Positions 44,668 through 55,135 of a stretch of 64,000 bases of DNA are shown here, piece by piece. Positions within the stretch are counted from its first letter, which is position 1, and every line of letters starts with the position of its first letter. Source of the DNA: Persicaria tinctoria (Eukaryota > Streptophyta > Magnoliopsida > Caryophyllales > Polygonaceae). Position numbers and translations under genes: made by a program. Below the pieces are notes generated by a model. That model was not told the DNA's origin. It did no database searches and saw nothing but the letters and a program-made list of their open reading frames with translations. The stretch covers positions 6,820,001-6,884,000 of the forward strand of contig JBANSL010000004.1 in assembly GCA_037127255.1 (NCBI GenBank), in the 5' to 3' direction.

Positions 44668-47646
44668 AGGATGGCACTGCCTTAGACTCTGTTCCGTTAA
44701 TTCGAGATGAAATCAAGAAAGACTTTGAAGGGCGATACTCGGCCACCTCCCAACCCCAGGGTTCTTGTAGCCTCTTGGATAACATATATATCACCCGCAT
44801 TATCCATAGCTGACAATGACTGGCTAACACAACCAATCTCGAATTCAGAGGTCAAGTGTGCCGCCTTTTCTCTTGCTAGAGACAAATCACCGGGCCCAGA
44901 TGGCTATCCTGCAGGTTTTTTCCGCACCTGCTGGCACATAGTTGGTCCTTATGTCATAAAGGCCACTAAGGGATTCTTTGCGAGTGGGAGAATCCTCAAA
45001 CAAATCAACCACACATTTATCACACTAATTCCCAAATGTGATAATCCACAAACTACAAACAACTTCAGGCCCATAAGCCTCTGTTCAACCATATACAAAA
45101 TAATATCCAAGATTCTAGCGAATAGGCTAAAACAAATCCTACCAAAACTTATTCACCCGTTACAAAGTGCATTCATCGCAAGGCGATCAATCCAAGATAA
45201 CATCCTGATTGCCAATGAAATATTTCACTCATTTCAACACAAAAAAGGGAAATCCGGTTGGATGGCACTCAAACTAGACATGGAAAAGGCCTTTGACATG
45301 GTTCGTTGGGAAATTTTGCTCACCATTCTGGAGAAATTCGGTTTCTGCAACAAATTCTGTTGTTGGATTAAGGAATGTATTACAACTATATCCTACTCGG
45401 TTCTGGTCAACAATGAACCAACTAACCTATTCAATCCATCAAAGGGCCTTCGTCAAGGAGACCCGTTGTCACCGTATCTATTTCTACTGGTCTCTAAAGT
45501 CCTTGCCCGAGGACTACAATCCGAAATGGACCAGCAACGTAGTCATCTTGGAATCTCAATCAAACGATCCTGCTTTAAGGTACCTTTTCTGGCCTTTGCC
45601 GACGACATAATCATCTTTGCATCTGCCACCAAAACTGCATGTGACCAAATCAATACTATCACCCAGAATTTCTGCTACCATTCGGGACAACATATAAACT
45701 ACCACAAGTCTGCTTTCTTCACAACAGAAAATGTGGAGAATGTAATAAAAAAACACAATAAAGAATGAACTCCAGATTCCTTACAAAGCTAATTTGGGAA
45801 TCTACCTAGGATGTTCGATCATCACTCGCAAAGTCTCCAATTCAACCTTTGAAGATATCACAAAAACTAGCAGAGCTCAACTAACAAAATGGACAGCAAA
45901 CAATCTCTCGCAAGCAGGAAGATGTACACTTATCAAATCCAATCTTGCCGCTAAACCCTTACATATTATGCAATGCTTCCTTCTCCCATCATATATACAT
46001 AAAGAACTAGATAAGATCAATAGGAATTTCTTATGGAACAAAGGCCCTAAACATAGGCCCCTTATTAACTAGTTCGAGATTTGTAAATCTCGATCTAATG
46101 GGGGCCTAGGTCTCCGCCTATCAGAAGACATGAATAAAGCACTCCAACTCAAACTCCTCTGGAAATTACTAGCGGAGCCAGAAAACCCATGGGTTAAACT
46201 TGTAATCCAGAAATATTTAAAATATACACAAATTCTCAATTATGAGAAAAAAGGAAATGTATATTGGCAATGGTCAAAACTGACCTCCCTAATTCCCCTA
46301 TTTAAAACACGGCTACGATGGGGAATAGCTAATGGAAAATCCATAAATTTCTGGAAAGATCAGTGGACGGGGGACTCCCCCCTACTAGCACAAGCTACAA
46401 CAACAGATTCAATTGACACGAACCTTTTAGTTGGAAACTTTATTCTTGAGAATCAAACTCGGGACATAAGTAAACTACAGACCACCTTAAACAACCAGAT
46501 CAATAGAGAAATGTTGACAAACTTAACACAAACGCCAATCCCAAAACATATCCAACAAGATCGGCTATACTGGGCCCCCAGTAAAAACGGATGGTTCTCA
46601 ACGACCTCAGCCATGGAACTAATAAACAAAACAAAAAACCACTCAGTTTCGGAGCTCTTTTGGATATGGAAGTTGGATGTGTCCCCAAAAATTAAAGATT
46701 TCTTGTGGCGCATCTCCAAAAATGGCCTACCAACATCCGCTAAACTAACCTGCCATGGTGTGGGTATACCCACTGACTGCCCTTCATGTGGAATGAACTT
46801 CGAAGATATCGACCATTTATTATTCCATTGCCCAACAACATCAATTACACTACAACATCTATTCCCTAAAATCTACAGCACCCTCCAAAGAGTTTACAAC
46901 ACCACTTACAACATAACCGAAATACTGTGCGCTCTCCATGCTTCTTTAAGTAAACCAGAATTCTCATTTCTTGCCACTACTCGGTGGTGCTTATGGTATT
47001 TAAAAAACAATGCCCTTTTTGATAAAATCAAAGTCAACCCAAAAACAATAGCTGCATTTATAAAAGAGCAGTTAACTAATTGGGAAAAAACAAAAATGGA
47101 TGACTTAAGCATGGATAAGGATACAGGAAACAAAATGCTTAAACCAGCAAAGACCAGGAAAAGAGTCACAAAATGGAAAAAACCTAGAGAAAACTGGTGC
47201 AAACTAAATTCAGGGATTGTCAGGGTAGTACAAGATATGTTGAATCCGGCTCTTCCCCACTCGCTTCTGCAATTGGATCCGAATGCTTTGGCTTGTGGAA
47301 AGGCGTTCTCAAAGCTGTTGAATTAAAAATCCCGCGTATCTGCATTGAAGGTGATAATCTTAGTATTATCAAAAGCCTCAAGGCAGATATGTCTTGCAGT
47401 GGCGAAATAGAGATGCTTCTATCCGACTCTCTATGCGCACTGAATATGGTTCCAGAATTTGAGGTTTCACATGTATTTATGGAAGACAATCAAGCTGCTG
47501 ATCGACTATCTCATCTAGATTTTGGGTTCTCTGGCTTGACCTTTCCCCCTGACGCTGTCCTATGCAGTATCATCCGTAAGGATGCTCTTGACTAGTTGGC
47601 TCTGTCAACAGTCAAATTTTTTCTGGTTAAAAAAAAAAAAAAAAAC
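44668..47646 (+). mobile_element. 5'-truncated LINE with 13-bp target duplication
   Basis: Flanked by CACTCGGTGACCA at 44655-44667 and 47647-47659. It ends with a long A-run and contains only RT, zf-RVT and RNase H. It landed directly beside the Stowaway right end and now sits about 800 bp upstream of the DUF868 start codon. Confidence 0.93.
44707..47595 (+). pseudogene. LINE ORF2 C-terminal half (broken)
   Basis: Reverse transcriptase motifs are intact in sequence: DKSPGPDGYPAGFFRTCW, NNFRPISLCSTIYKIISKIL, KLDMEKAFDMVRWE, GLRQGDPLSPYLFLL and the catalytic FADDIIIFAS (about 45596-45625). Damage follows: a frameshift near 45765, a TAG in place of Trp at 46070-46072 and a frameshift near 47212 inside RNase H. 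Later parts show the zf-RVT region (DCPSCGMNFEDIDHLLFHCP) and RNase H CIEGDNLSI and FMEDNQAADRLS. Terminal IIRKDALD matches the family ending. Confidence 0.92.
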
Positions 47647-47672
47647 CACTCGGTGACCACCAACCAATCATT

Positions 47673-47687
47673 ACGTGACAACGTGGC
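47673..47687 (+). promoter_or_regulatory. Paired ACGT elements upstream of the DUF868 gene
   Basis: ACGTGAC and ACGTGGC lie 8 bases apart, just past the LINE's target duplication, with CCAAT nearby at 47662. ACGTGGC is the core of ABA-responsive elements bound by bZIP factors. About 770 bases separate it from the ATG, so relevance is uncertain. 47690-48440 otherwise holds a TC-rich leader. Confidence 0.3.
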
Positions 47688-48269
47688 TGGCATCAACCGT
47701 TGCACTCCTCTCCACTTCCTACAAACCGTTTTTTATCCTCGAAAAAAAAAAACCAAATGGGCCAAAAACGTTTCAATTAGTAATTTGATTTCTCCAAATT
47801 TATGCCATTTCCCTTTCTTCCTCCTCTGGCAGTGAAGTGTACTGTTCAATTCTCCGCCTTTACAGCCATTACCACAGTTTTTGCTTTCCATTGTTCAAGC
47901 TGTCACCTTGCACTTTCCTTTTCACCCTTTTTCCTCTTTCCTTTTCCATTTCGATTTCCATTTCCATTTCCGATTTCATCGTTTTCCTTTTTGATTTCTT
48001 GAGCATGATTTTTTCTATTTTCTGAGGTTGTCTCATAAGGGAGGTTTTTTTGACAGTGAAACGACTCCATTGCCCCACCTTTGTCTCCTTCTTATTTGCA
48101 ATTATATTTACCTTTCTTACATTCTCCGATTTTGTCTCTTATTAATCAAATGGTCCCTCATTTCCCCATTGCTCATTTGCTCTTATCCCCATACCTCCAA
48201 TTCAAGGGTTTTTGTTGAAGCCACTCTCTTCCAAGGTCGAATTTTCCGTTTCCGATTAGTGAAAAAGGG

Positions 48270-48376
48270 GTAAGTAACTGTTGGTTTGATCAATTGATCT
48301 ACTTGCTTGTCGCTTTACTTGAGCCGTTTTTGTGGATTCACTTTGTAATCGATGGCTTATGTTGGATTTTGAATAG
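48270..48376 (+). other. 5' UTR intron of the DUF868 gene
   Basis: GTAAGT at 48270 and ATAG at 48373-48376 bound a 107-base T-rich segment between a TC-rich leader and the start codon exon. Confidence 0.55.
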
Positions 48377-48444
48377 GCACACCAGGTGTTTGTTAAAAGG
48401 CCTGAAAGAGGAATTGGAGTGGATTTGGAGTTTGGGGTATCAGG

Positions 48445-49347
48445 ATGAGAGACTTCCAATCTTGTTTCGGTGAAAATGCAGTTCAGATTGCTGATTCGTC
48501 TTCCTCAAATGGCAATAAAGCTCCTCAAAATCTGGCTACTTTTGTTTACCAGTGCAGATTAAGGGGCCGTTCTTGTCGAATTACGATTGCCTGGAGCAAG
48601 AGTTTGATGGGCCATGGACTAAGTGTTGGAATTGATGATTCCAACATCCAATCTCTGTGTAGGGCTGATATCAAATGGCTGTTCTCCAAGAGGAGAGGAT
48701 CCAAGACCATAGAAGTGGATAATTCCAGAAGCATTGATATATTTTGGGACCTCTCCTCTGCTAAATTCGAATCCGGGCCGGAACCCTCCGAAGGTTTCTA
48801 CTTGGCAATTGTCTTTGATAGGCAAATTATCCTCCTCCTAGGGGACATGAGGAAAGAGGCATTGAAGAAGACGAGCTCCGCCCCAGTTTCAAATGGGGCG
48901 GTCTTCATCTCGAAGAGAGAGCATGTTTATGGTAAGAAGGCTTTCTTCACCAAGGCCCGATTTTTCGATGATGGGCAAGTACATGACCTCATGGTGGAAT
49001 GTGACACCATTAGCAGCAGCGACCCGTGTCTAGTTATCAAGGTGGATCGCAAGAATGCGATGCAGGTGAAGCGCTTGAAGTGGAAATTTCGCGGTAATCA
49101 GACAATCTTGGTTGATGGGCTACCTGTTGAAGTTTTCTATGATGTACATAATTGGCTGTTCAGCACATCTTCTGTTGGTAGTGCTGTGTTCATGTTCAAG
49201 ACTTTTCTTTCAGCTGACAAATTATGGGTCAGCCAGGCCCTTGCTGACCCGAACATACCGCAATGGTCTCATTCACAGAAAGTTAGAGAGCCTCATTCGG
49301 ATAATCTCGGCTTCTCCTTGATTTTGCATGCCTGGAAGCAGGAGTAG
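48445..49347 (+). CDS. DUF868 family protein
   Basis: A 300-codon single coding exon. It starts MRDFQSCFGENAVQIADSSS and contains VYQCRLRGRSCRITIAWSKS, DIFWDLSSAKFESGPEPSEG, SKREHVYGKKAFFTKARF, CLVIKVDRKNAMQVKRLKWK and GLPVEVFYDVHNWLFSTSS. These are the family's conserved blocks in the right order, at the normal length of about 300 aa. The family is plant-specific and of unknown function; no membrane segments or signal peptide are seen. The start is chosen at the first in-frame Met, which matches the family's MRDFPSCFGENG-like beginning. No lesion was seen. The nearest neighbours are LINE insertions on both sides. Confidence 0.93.
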   Translation: MRDFQSCFGENAVQIADSSSSNGNKAPQNLATFVYQCRLRGRSCRITIAWSKSLMGHGLSVGIDDSNIQSLCRADIKWLFSKRRGSKTIEVDNSRSIDIFWDLSSAKFESGPEPSEGFYLAIVFDRQIILLLGDMRKEALKKTSSAPVSNGAVFISKREHVYGKKAFFTKARFFDDGQVHDLMVECDTISSSDPCLVIKVDRKNAMQVKRLKWKFRGNQTILVDGLPVEVFYDVHNWLFSTSSVGSAVFMFKTFLSADKLWVSQALADPNIPQWSHSQKVREPHSDNLGFSLILHAWKQE

Positions 49348-50316
49348 CTGATGCTCGAGGGCGACCTTGTTGAGTGCTGACAGAATACATTTAGGAGGTT
49401 CTGTTTTCGTTTTCATCAAGTCGGATCTGGACTATACCAAAATTTTAAATGATTGGTGTCTCTATGTTCTTTCTTATCCTCTTATTGCTGTCTAAGAGCA
49501 TTAGTTTTAATACATCAAAGTTGAAATCCTTCATCTCTCTAGGTCAGGTCCTTGCATAGTGTTTCAGTATATATGGAAACAAAAAGGGAGTTCTCTTTGA
49601 CTCTTGTTACAAACATTTGGCCTGTGAAGAGATATGTAATGGATGGTTTGTGGTTTGCATTCATCAACAGCTCGAACCGGTTCTTCTTTGTATTTCCTCC
49701 ACAGGTCATCAGCCCTCTTACAATCTGCATTGTAAGGAATTAGGTTAATTGTGATTCTTTGCCATGGAAATGCAAGATGCAATATCTGATATGGTTAAGC
49801 TTACATTGTATTTGCACATTTGATGAGATTGATTTTGCAGCAATTGCTGGATACTCAAAATAGTCCAACAGGTGCATAAAACACCCAAGCTGTGCTGTGT
49901 AATGGAATTTCTGAGGGGGTAAAGCACTGCTGTGTAAGAAAGGTTTGTCAGATTTGTTGGGAGCTGGGACCAATTCCATTTGTGCAGTCAACTACAAGAT
50001 TCTATGGCTACAAAAGTGACAGAAGCTGTGCAGTGAGGAGCTCAGATTTGATTCTGATTCTCAATCAGGTCTCTCACAAGTCCCTTTTAAGCTGGGCTTG
50101 CCCAAGAAGCCAATGGCTCTTGGAGGCCTGGAACCCTATGCTTTCTTTATTATTTCTGAAATCTGCAGACACCTTCCATTATTTGGCTATCTATGATTCA
50201 TTCCATGGGCTTGTGCGGCTGAAAAAATTGGCAAGGTACAAGAAATTTGGTGATCTTTTTAAAACAAATTTTGTAAACCTCTTTAGCTTCATTCCTACTT
50301 CCTAGTCCTAGACAAT
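49348..50316. other. DUF868 3' region and intergenic DNA
   Basis: The first part is likely 3' UTR. A 137-codon frame at 49892-50305 has no similarity I recognise and is not called. Confidence 0.4.
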
Positions 50317-50325
50317 TTGGTGGTG

Positions 50326-50541
50326 GTATACCTTCGAATCTGTCAGCTTCTCTCATATGTTCCGGGAAGGGAACCAGGTCGCGGATAGATTGGCTCACAT
50401 CGGCTTCTTGTCGTCCTTTGTTGTCGAGCGGGTCCCTGTTGAGATCGACGACCTCGTCCAGATGGACGCCCTTGGGCGGTGGTTTAACCGCGGTTAACCA
50501 TCCCCAAATTATTGACGTGTATAAAAAAAAATTAAAAAAAA
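50326..50541 (+). mobile_element. Very short LINE 3' insertion of another subfamily
   Basis: The 216-bp segment encodes SFSHMFREGNQVADRLAHIG then FLSSFVVERVPVEIDDLVQM and DALGRWFNRG stop, the RNase H end of a LINE. It terminates in A-rich DNA. TTGGTGGTG repeats at 50317-50325 and 50542-50550 as a target duplication. The ending differs from the DLIRKDA family elsewhere in this window. Confidence 0.85.
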
Positions 50542-50550
50542 TTGGTGGTG

Positions 50551-51877
50551 CCATAGTAAGTAGTTAGGGAATTGGATGCACATGTAGAAAACTCTGGGTC
50601 GGGTCATGGGTGTACTGCATGGTTTTTGTCTGTCCTTTCGCAAAATGTGAACGACACTTGTATGTTTAAAGAAGGTGTTGGCGGACAACTTAATTTGTGC
50701 ATACAATGTGCTCTAGAACAACTTTGTTGAGACTTGAGAGATGTGAATGAAATAAAAAAGAATCTCACATCAAAAAAACATTACAAGTCTTAGTAAGCTG
50801 GTGGCTACTCCTTCTATCGCCAATTAGTTTTAGGTTTATGTGTCTGTGCAAACGAACCCCAATTATGAGTTCCAGCTGACTTCAGTAAACTTGCATCGTT
50901 ATAGTGGACTAGCCTATCCAAATGATCCCTTAAGCTTAATTACACATTATGTACTAAAAAAAAGCATGATGTCTAAGGATTGAACTAAATAACTTGTTTA
51001 AGTACATAAAGATGAACATTCATACGAGTTTCTTTTATCTCAATACACAAATCTTGACACTTTGTAGGCTATCTCCTATCATTCTCATCTCCGGAGCGTT
51101 TAGATGAGTCAATCCTGAAACTCTATTGAAGTGGCCTAACTCAAACTATCTTCAAACAATGGGCTTTCTTTGAGCATATGGGTCTGGATGGACATTACTC
51201 AGTCCATATGCCCAACAAATGAAATTTGTTTCAATGTTTATACATCTCTCTATTTTAGAGTTTAGATTTTTGTTTTTGATATTATATAGTCTTAAATCAA
51301 ATAAGTATATAATTTTATTTTAATTAGCTTTTGAAATCTAAGTTTTTCAATAGCTACTCACCAAAACTTTTTGGAGCTTTTGGTTTTTTATACACAAGTT
51401 TTCATCAGCTACAGTAACAATCAGGGTTACCAAACACTATGTTAGCTTATTGACTTATATTCAACACAAACAATCTAAGTGCTTCAGCTACTCCTAACGG
51501 TTTTTTAACCCTTGTCTAAGCGCATATGTTGATCATTCCTTGTAAAAAAAGAGCATAGGTTGATCATTCCAAATTGATTAAAAAAACTTCTAAATATGAT
51601 AGTTTAGCAATTTTTATTTTTTAATTTTTTTGTATAAAATCTAAACATTTTTTTTTTGAAGAAGCAGTTTCCAAATTATAAATTTCTTAACCTATGACAT
51701 TCCTTAAGTGCATATTAGAAATATCTATTTAATACTAAGTGGGTAAATAGATGATCCATGGTAATGCATTCAACATTCTCTGGACTCTGGTGAGTACCTA
51801 AGCTGAGCCGCTGACAGTATTTTTGAGCAGTTAATTTGTAGGTCTTCTTGCCACTTCTGGGCAAGACACGAGCTGTT
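50551..51877. other. Intergenic AT-rich DNA
   Basis: No gene, RNA or element terminus was recognised in this 1.3 kb. Confidence 0.45.
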
Positions 51878-51934
51878 GATAAGCAGTGTGGAGAATATAG
51901 CAAGCACGCAAAAAAAAAAAAACCTTTCTGGGCA

Positions 51935-54712
51935 ATGAACGAGCCTTACCTCCGGGTACACGCGCCCCCAATTTTAAGCTTCTTAACCTCAATCCCTAAA
52001 TCAATGGTGAATACCGGCGAGCCCAAATCAGTTTCAAGCCTCACAATCCATCTCGATGTTGTATCGAGCCTCAATCCCATCGTCATCTTGCTGCTTAAAC
52101 CACAAAAATCTATCTTCTCTCGCGAGTTCTGGGAATTGGTTTTGGTTCGCGAGTTCGGTGGTGGAAGTCCTGATGGTCATGAAATTGGTAGTAGAAGATT
52201 CAAGACGGTGGGTAAAAATTTCAGAAAGAGGAAGAAGGAGTCTTGCCGGTTGAGGGGGTGGTACTGCGTAGTGGTGTTGGGTGCTCTGCAGTGGCCCGTC
52301 GGTGGTGGCGCTTCGTGCTGCCCTGGATGGTGGAATGGTATGGATTCATCTGGTATTCTTCTTCTTTCTCTCTTCCTTTCTCGGTTTGTCTTACGAGTCT
52401 GGCTGGTTGGGTTGAGACCTCACTCCTCTTCTCCCTTTCCTTCCCGCTCCCTGGTTTCTTGCCTAAATAAATCTAATATCAGAGCTTCTTGTTTGTGGTT
52501 TGAGTTTTTCTCGGCCGGTGATGGCGACGGCAAACAACCTGTGGATTCGGTGCATTTCGCCAATCCATCGAACACCCCCCGAAAGGGCCCCAAACCCCGC
52601 TTTGGCGGAGTGCTCTCCTCTGCGGGAATTATTCTCACTAAGGTCGGTACTTTTCAATCTCTGTCGAGCATGGTTGGAAGGAATATTCAGCAAAGATCCA
52701 CTGTATCGGCCTTCTTCAGGTCTGGTTGCAATCTGTCCTTTTTTATGCTATTTAATTGTTCTAGAATTCACATGAAATCCTTTGATCTTACATATGAGTT
52801 GGCTTACAATTTCACCACATATCTGTGTTTGGAAAAAACTGTGCTAGAGGTGACTGCCTCTTCACACCCTACCCCCCGAAAGGGCCCTAAACAAACCGTG
52901 GATATTGGGGCTTTCATAGCTCCTATCTTCAGCTCTGATGAACAAGTCATTTTCATAAAATCCCTTACATCCCGAAAGGGCAACAAATCCCGAAAGGGCA
53001 ATGACATATCTGTCGACAAACTAGATGATGAGGGGGCTATGTCCCTCCATGATGCAGGATATAATCTGGTGAAAGTTGTATCTACTCGGTGGCTGGTCTA
53101 CTCTGCGGCTGCCGCTCCATCTCCGTTGGATTCGGGGTGCGATGATCAGGTGTACACTCCTAATCTCCCTCATGATGCAATTATGGGTTCGTATGTCTTG
53201 GTTTTGCCTAAAATTGCTTTGTACGCAGCATCTGATGACGCTTGTCTCGGTTTTGTTCCTGCATTTATTGAGTCGCCAATATTGTTGTGTGGATGTATTA
53301 GGTTAAACGGTGAGGTGTTTTTCTATGGCCTCTTTCAATCACCTGTTACGCTGCTACATTTCCTTGGTCTTCCTGCTGATTTTGCAGTTCTATCTCCGGC
53401 CTCCTTCGTTGCTCCTGGCTTTCCACTCTCGGGTGTGCGCGAGTCTGAGCAGCAGGAGGCTTGGTTGTCTCCGAAACCTGAGGCAATCATGTGTACAAGT
53501 AACTTAGGCAGAACCGTCTTGACATCACCCATGCTGAAGGGAATGGAAAATTATATTGTCATTAGATGGAATCTTGACAATTTACTCTTGAGGTTCTCAC
53601 AAATTACTCCTTATGATAACTATCAAACAATGTGGTTAATGTTCGTTGTGCGTTGCACCTTCTTTGGGCTGAGTATAATTTTTTTTGATGAAATGTTTAC
53701 CAATAGAAAGTTTGGTTTACTCTTGTATCATCTAATTAAACAGGTGCTCGAAAGGCCTACAAATCCTACTGTTTCTGTGAAGATTCATGGTGAATTGTTT
53801 CACTCTCAGAAAATCAGTAAGTTCATCTTCTGCCTATCAACTCTCTTGAAACCCATTAATTTGGTGGTTGGTTCGGATTACTTGTTGATTGTTGCCCTTC
53901 TCCTCACCTTCTACTGGTGCTTAAAAAACCAGGTGTTAGAGGTCTCCTCTTCACCACGTACCCCCCGTTTCTCAGGCCCTAATCAAGCTGTGAATTTTGG
54001 GGTTTTCATTGCCCCTTTCTTCCGTTTGGATGAAAAACTGTTTTCATTAAATTTCGATATGGGAAGAATATGCCTTGGTGCGACTATCATATTGATTTGC
54101 TGTAACTTTTGTGGTTTCTCTCTTGAGGATCTTGTGCATCACTATGCATTTGGTGTCGCGTTTTGGTTCCTCTATTGTTTCCTCATGAGTTTGCCTCTTA
54201 AGGTTATCAATAAACATTGTTCGTATGGTCTATCTCTTGCCGTGAGGGTGATCCCTCACCTTGCTATGAAATATTATTCATGTCTAATCTGGGTTTATAA
54301 ACTGGTGCACAAAAGTTCACATGTCTATGTCAGGTGTTTCTCTGCTTTGATCCGGCTCGGGAAGCCTTCTGTCCCCGGTCTTCGGTTGAGCAGGGTCTGG
54401 CTTGTGAAGATTGGCACTGCGTGTGTTACTCTTGTTCTTGAATCTCAACTGTCTGCACTCTGCTGTGTCGCCTCTCCATTCAAGGCTTACGCTGTTCTGT
54501 TGCTTTGGTGGATGGTTCACATTTCTGTCGCCTCTACTCCGCCTTTGGTTTTGGGGTGCTTTGTTCCGCTGCGTAATTATTTACGCCGAGACCTGCCTTC
54601 ATCAAGCTTGCTTGTTGTTATTAGTACCTGGTGTAGCGAATCTCAAGTTAAATTACCAAAAATTGGGTGCTCACCCCTTGATTGCTACAGGCCCCTCTGT
54701 TCTTTGTGCTAA
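51935..54712 (+). CDS. 925-codon open frame in the LINE 5' region, function unknown
   Basis: The frame opens upstream of the element at 51848, but the first Met inside the LINE is at 51935 (MNEPYLRVHAPPIL). I see no CCHC knuckle, no DUF4283-like RNA-binding domain and no clear coiled coil, which plant L1 ORF1 proteins normally have. The translation is rich in Leu, Phe, Ser and Cys with many hydrophobic runs. A module starting VLEV(T/S)SS, then TPRKGPKQTVDIGAFIAPIF or TPRFSGPNQAVNFGVFIAPF, occurs at about 52840 and 53935, and a TPRKGPK half-copy near 52575. The plus strand is pyrimidine-rich, which depletes stop codons, so the frame may be partly fortuitous. A different-frame 242-codon frame (54411-55139) overlaps its end and touches ORF2. 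Confidence 0.35.
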   Translation: MNEPYLRVHAPPILSFLTSIPKSMVNTGEPKSVSSLTIHLDVVSSLNPIVILLLKPQKSIFSREFWELVLVREFGGGSPDGHEIGSRRFKTVGKNFRKRKKESCRLRGWYCVVVLGALQWPVGGGASCCPGWWNGMDSSGILLLSLFLSRFVLRVWLVGLRPHSSSPFPSRSLVSCLNKSNIRASCLWFEFFSAGDGDGKQPVDSVHFANPSNTPRKGPKPRFGGVLSSAGIILTKVGTFQSLSSMVGRNIQQRSTVSAFFRSGCNLSFFMLFNCSRIHMKSFDLTYELAYNFTTYLCLEKTVLEVTASSHPTPRKGPKQTVDIGAFIAPIFSSDEQVIFIKSLTSRKGNKSRKGNDISVDKLDDEGAMSLHDAGYNLVKVVSTRWLVYSAAAAPSPLDSGCDDQVYTPNLPHDAIMGSYVLVLPKIALYAASDDACLGFVPAFIESPILLCGCIRLNGEVFFYGLFQSPVTLLHFLGLPADFAVLSPASFVAPGFPLSGVRESEQQEAWLSPKPEAIMCTSNLGRTVLTSPMLKGMENYIVIRWNLDNLLLRFSQITPYDNYQTMWLMFVVRCTFFGLSIIFFDEMFTNRKFGLLLYHLIKQVLERPTNPTVSVKIHGELFHSQKISKFIFCLSTLLKPINLVVGSDYLLIVALLLTFYWCLKNQVLEVSSSPRTPRFSGPNQAVNFGVFIAPFFRLDEKLFSLNFDMGRICLGATIILICCNFCGFSLEDLVHHYAFGVAFWFLYCFLMSLPLKVINKHCSYGLSLAVRVIPHLAMKYYSCLIWVYKLVHKSSHVYVRCFSALIRLGKPSVPGLRLSRVWLVKIGTACVTLVLESQLSALCCVASPFKAYAVLLLWWMVHISVASTPPLVLGCFVPLRNYLRRDLPSSSLLVVISTWCSESQVKLPKIGCSPLDCYRPLCSLC

Positions 54713-55135
54713 TCTGGGTTATCTTAGGTCTGCTTGGTCTAGGCCTTCTAAGGCTGTATGTAAACCTTGCAGGCTACAGGCTTGTATCGTGGTCCTTCTT
54801 TGTAAAATAATCCATGATATGTTTGTGTTCTGTTCCATCTATTTGTTTAAAACCATATCTCAAATCTATTTTCTAAGTAGGATTTGGGGTAATCTCACTA
54901 GTCCTGCCCCTGAGTATGCATGCTATATTTGTTTTGTTTACCTCAGGTCTTTAACCACTTTAGAATACATTTGTGATACTATGTACCTTGTTAAGAACAC
55001 TTTGAAATGCATTTGTTTTATTAGTGGGATGATTACACGGGCCTATCCTTTTACTTTAGCAAGTCCAATGCTACATAAAAATCATCTTGGTTTAAGGACT
55101 CCGAAAACAAGTCCTTTTACCATCGACAGTTATAT

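Noticed and set aside
49892..50305. 137-codon frame downstream of the DUF868 gene
   Set aside because: No similarity; it continues to the LINE scrap's target site and looks like chance in 3' flanking DNA.
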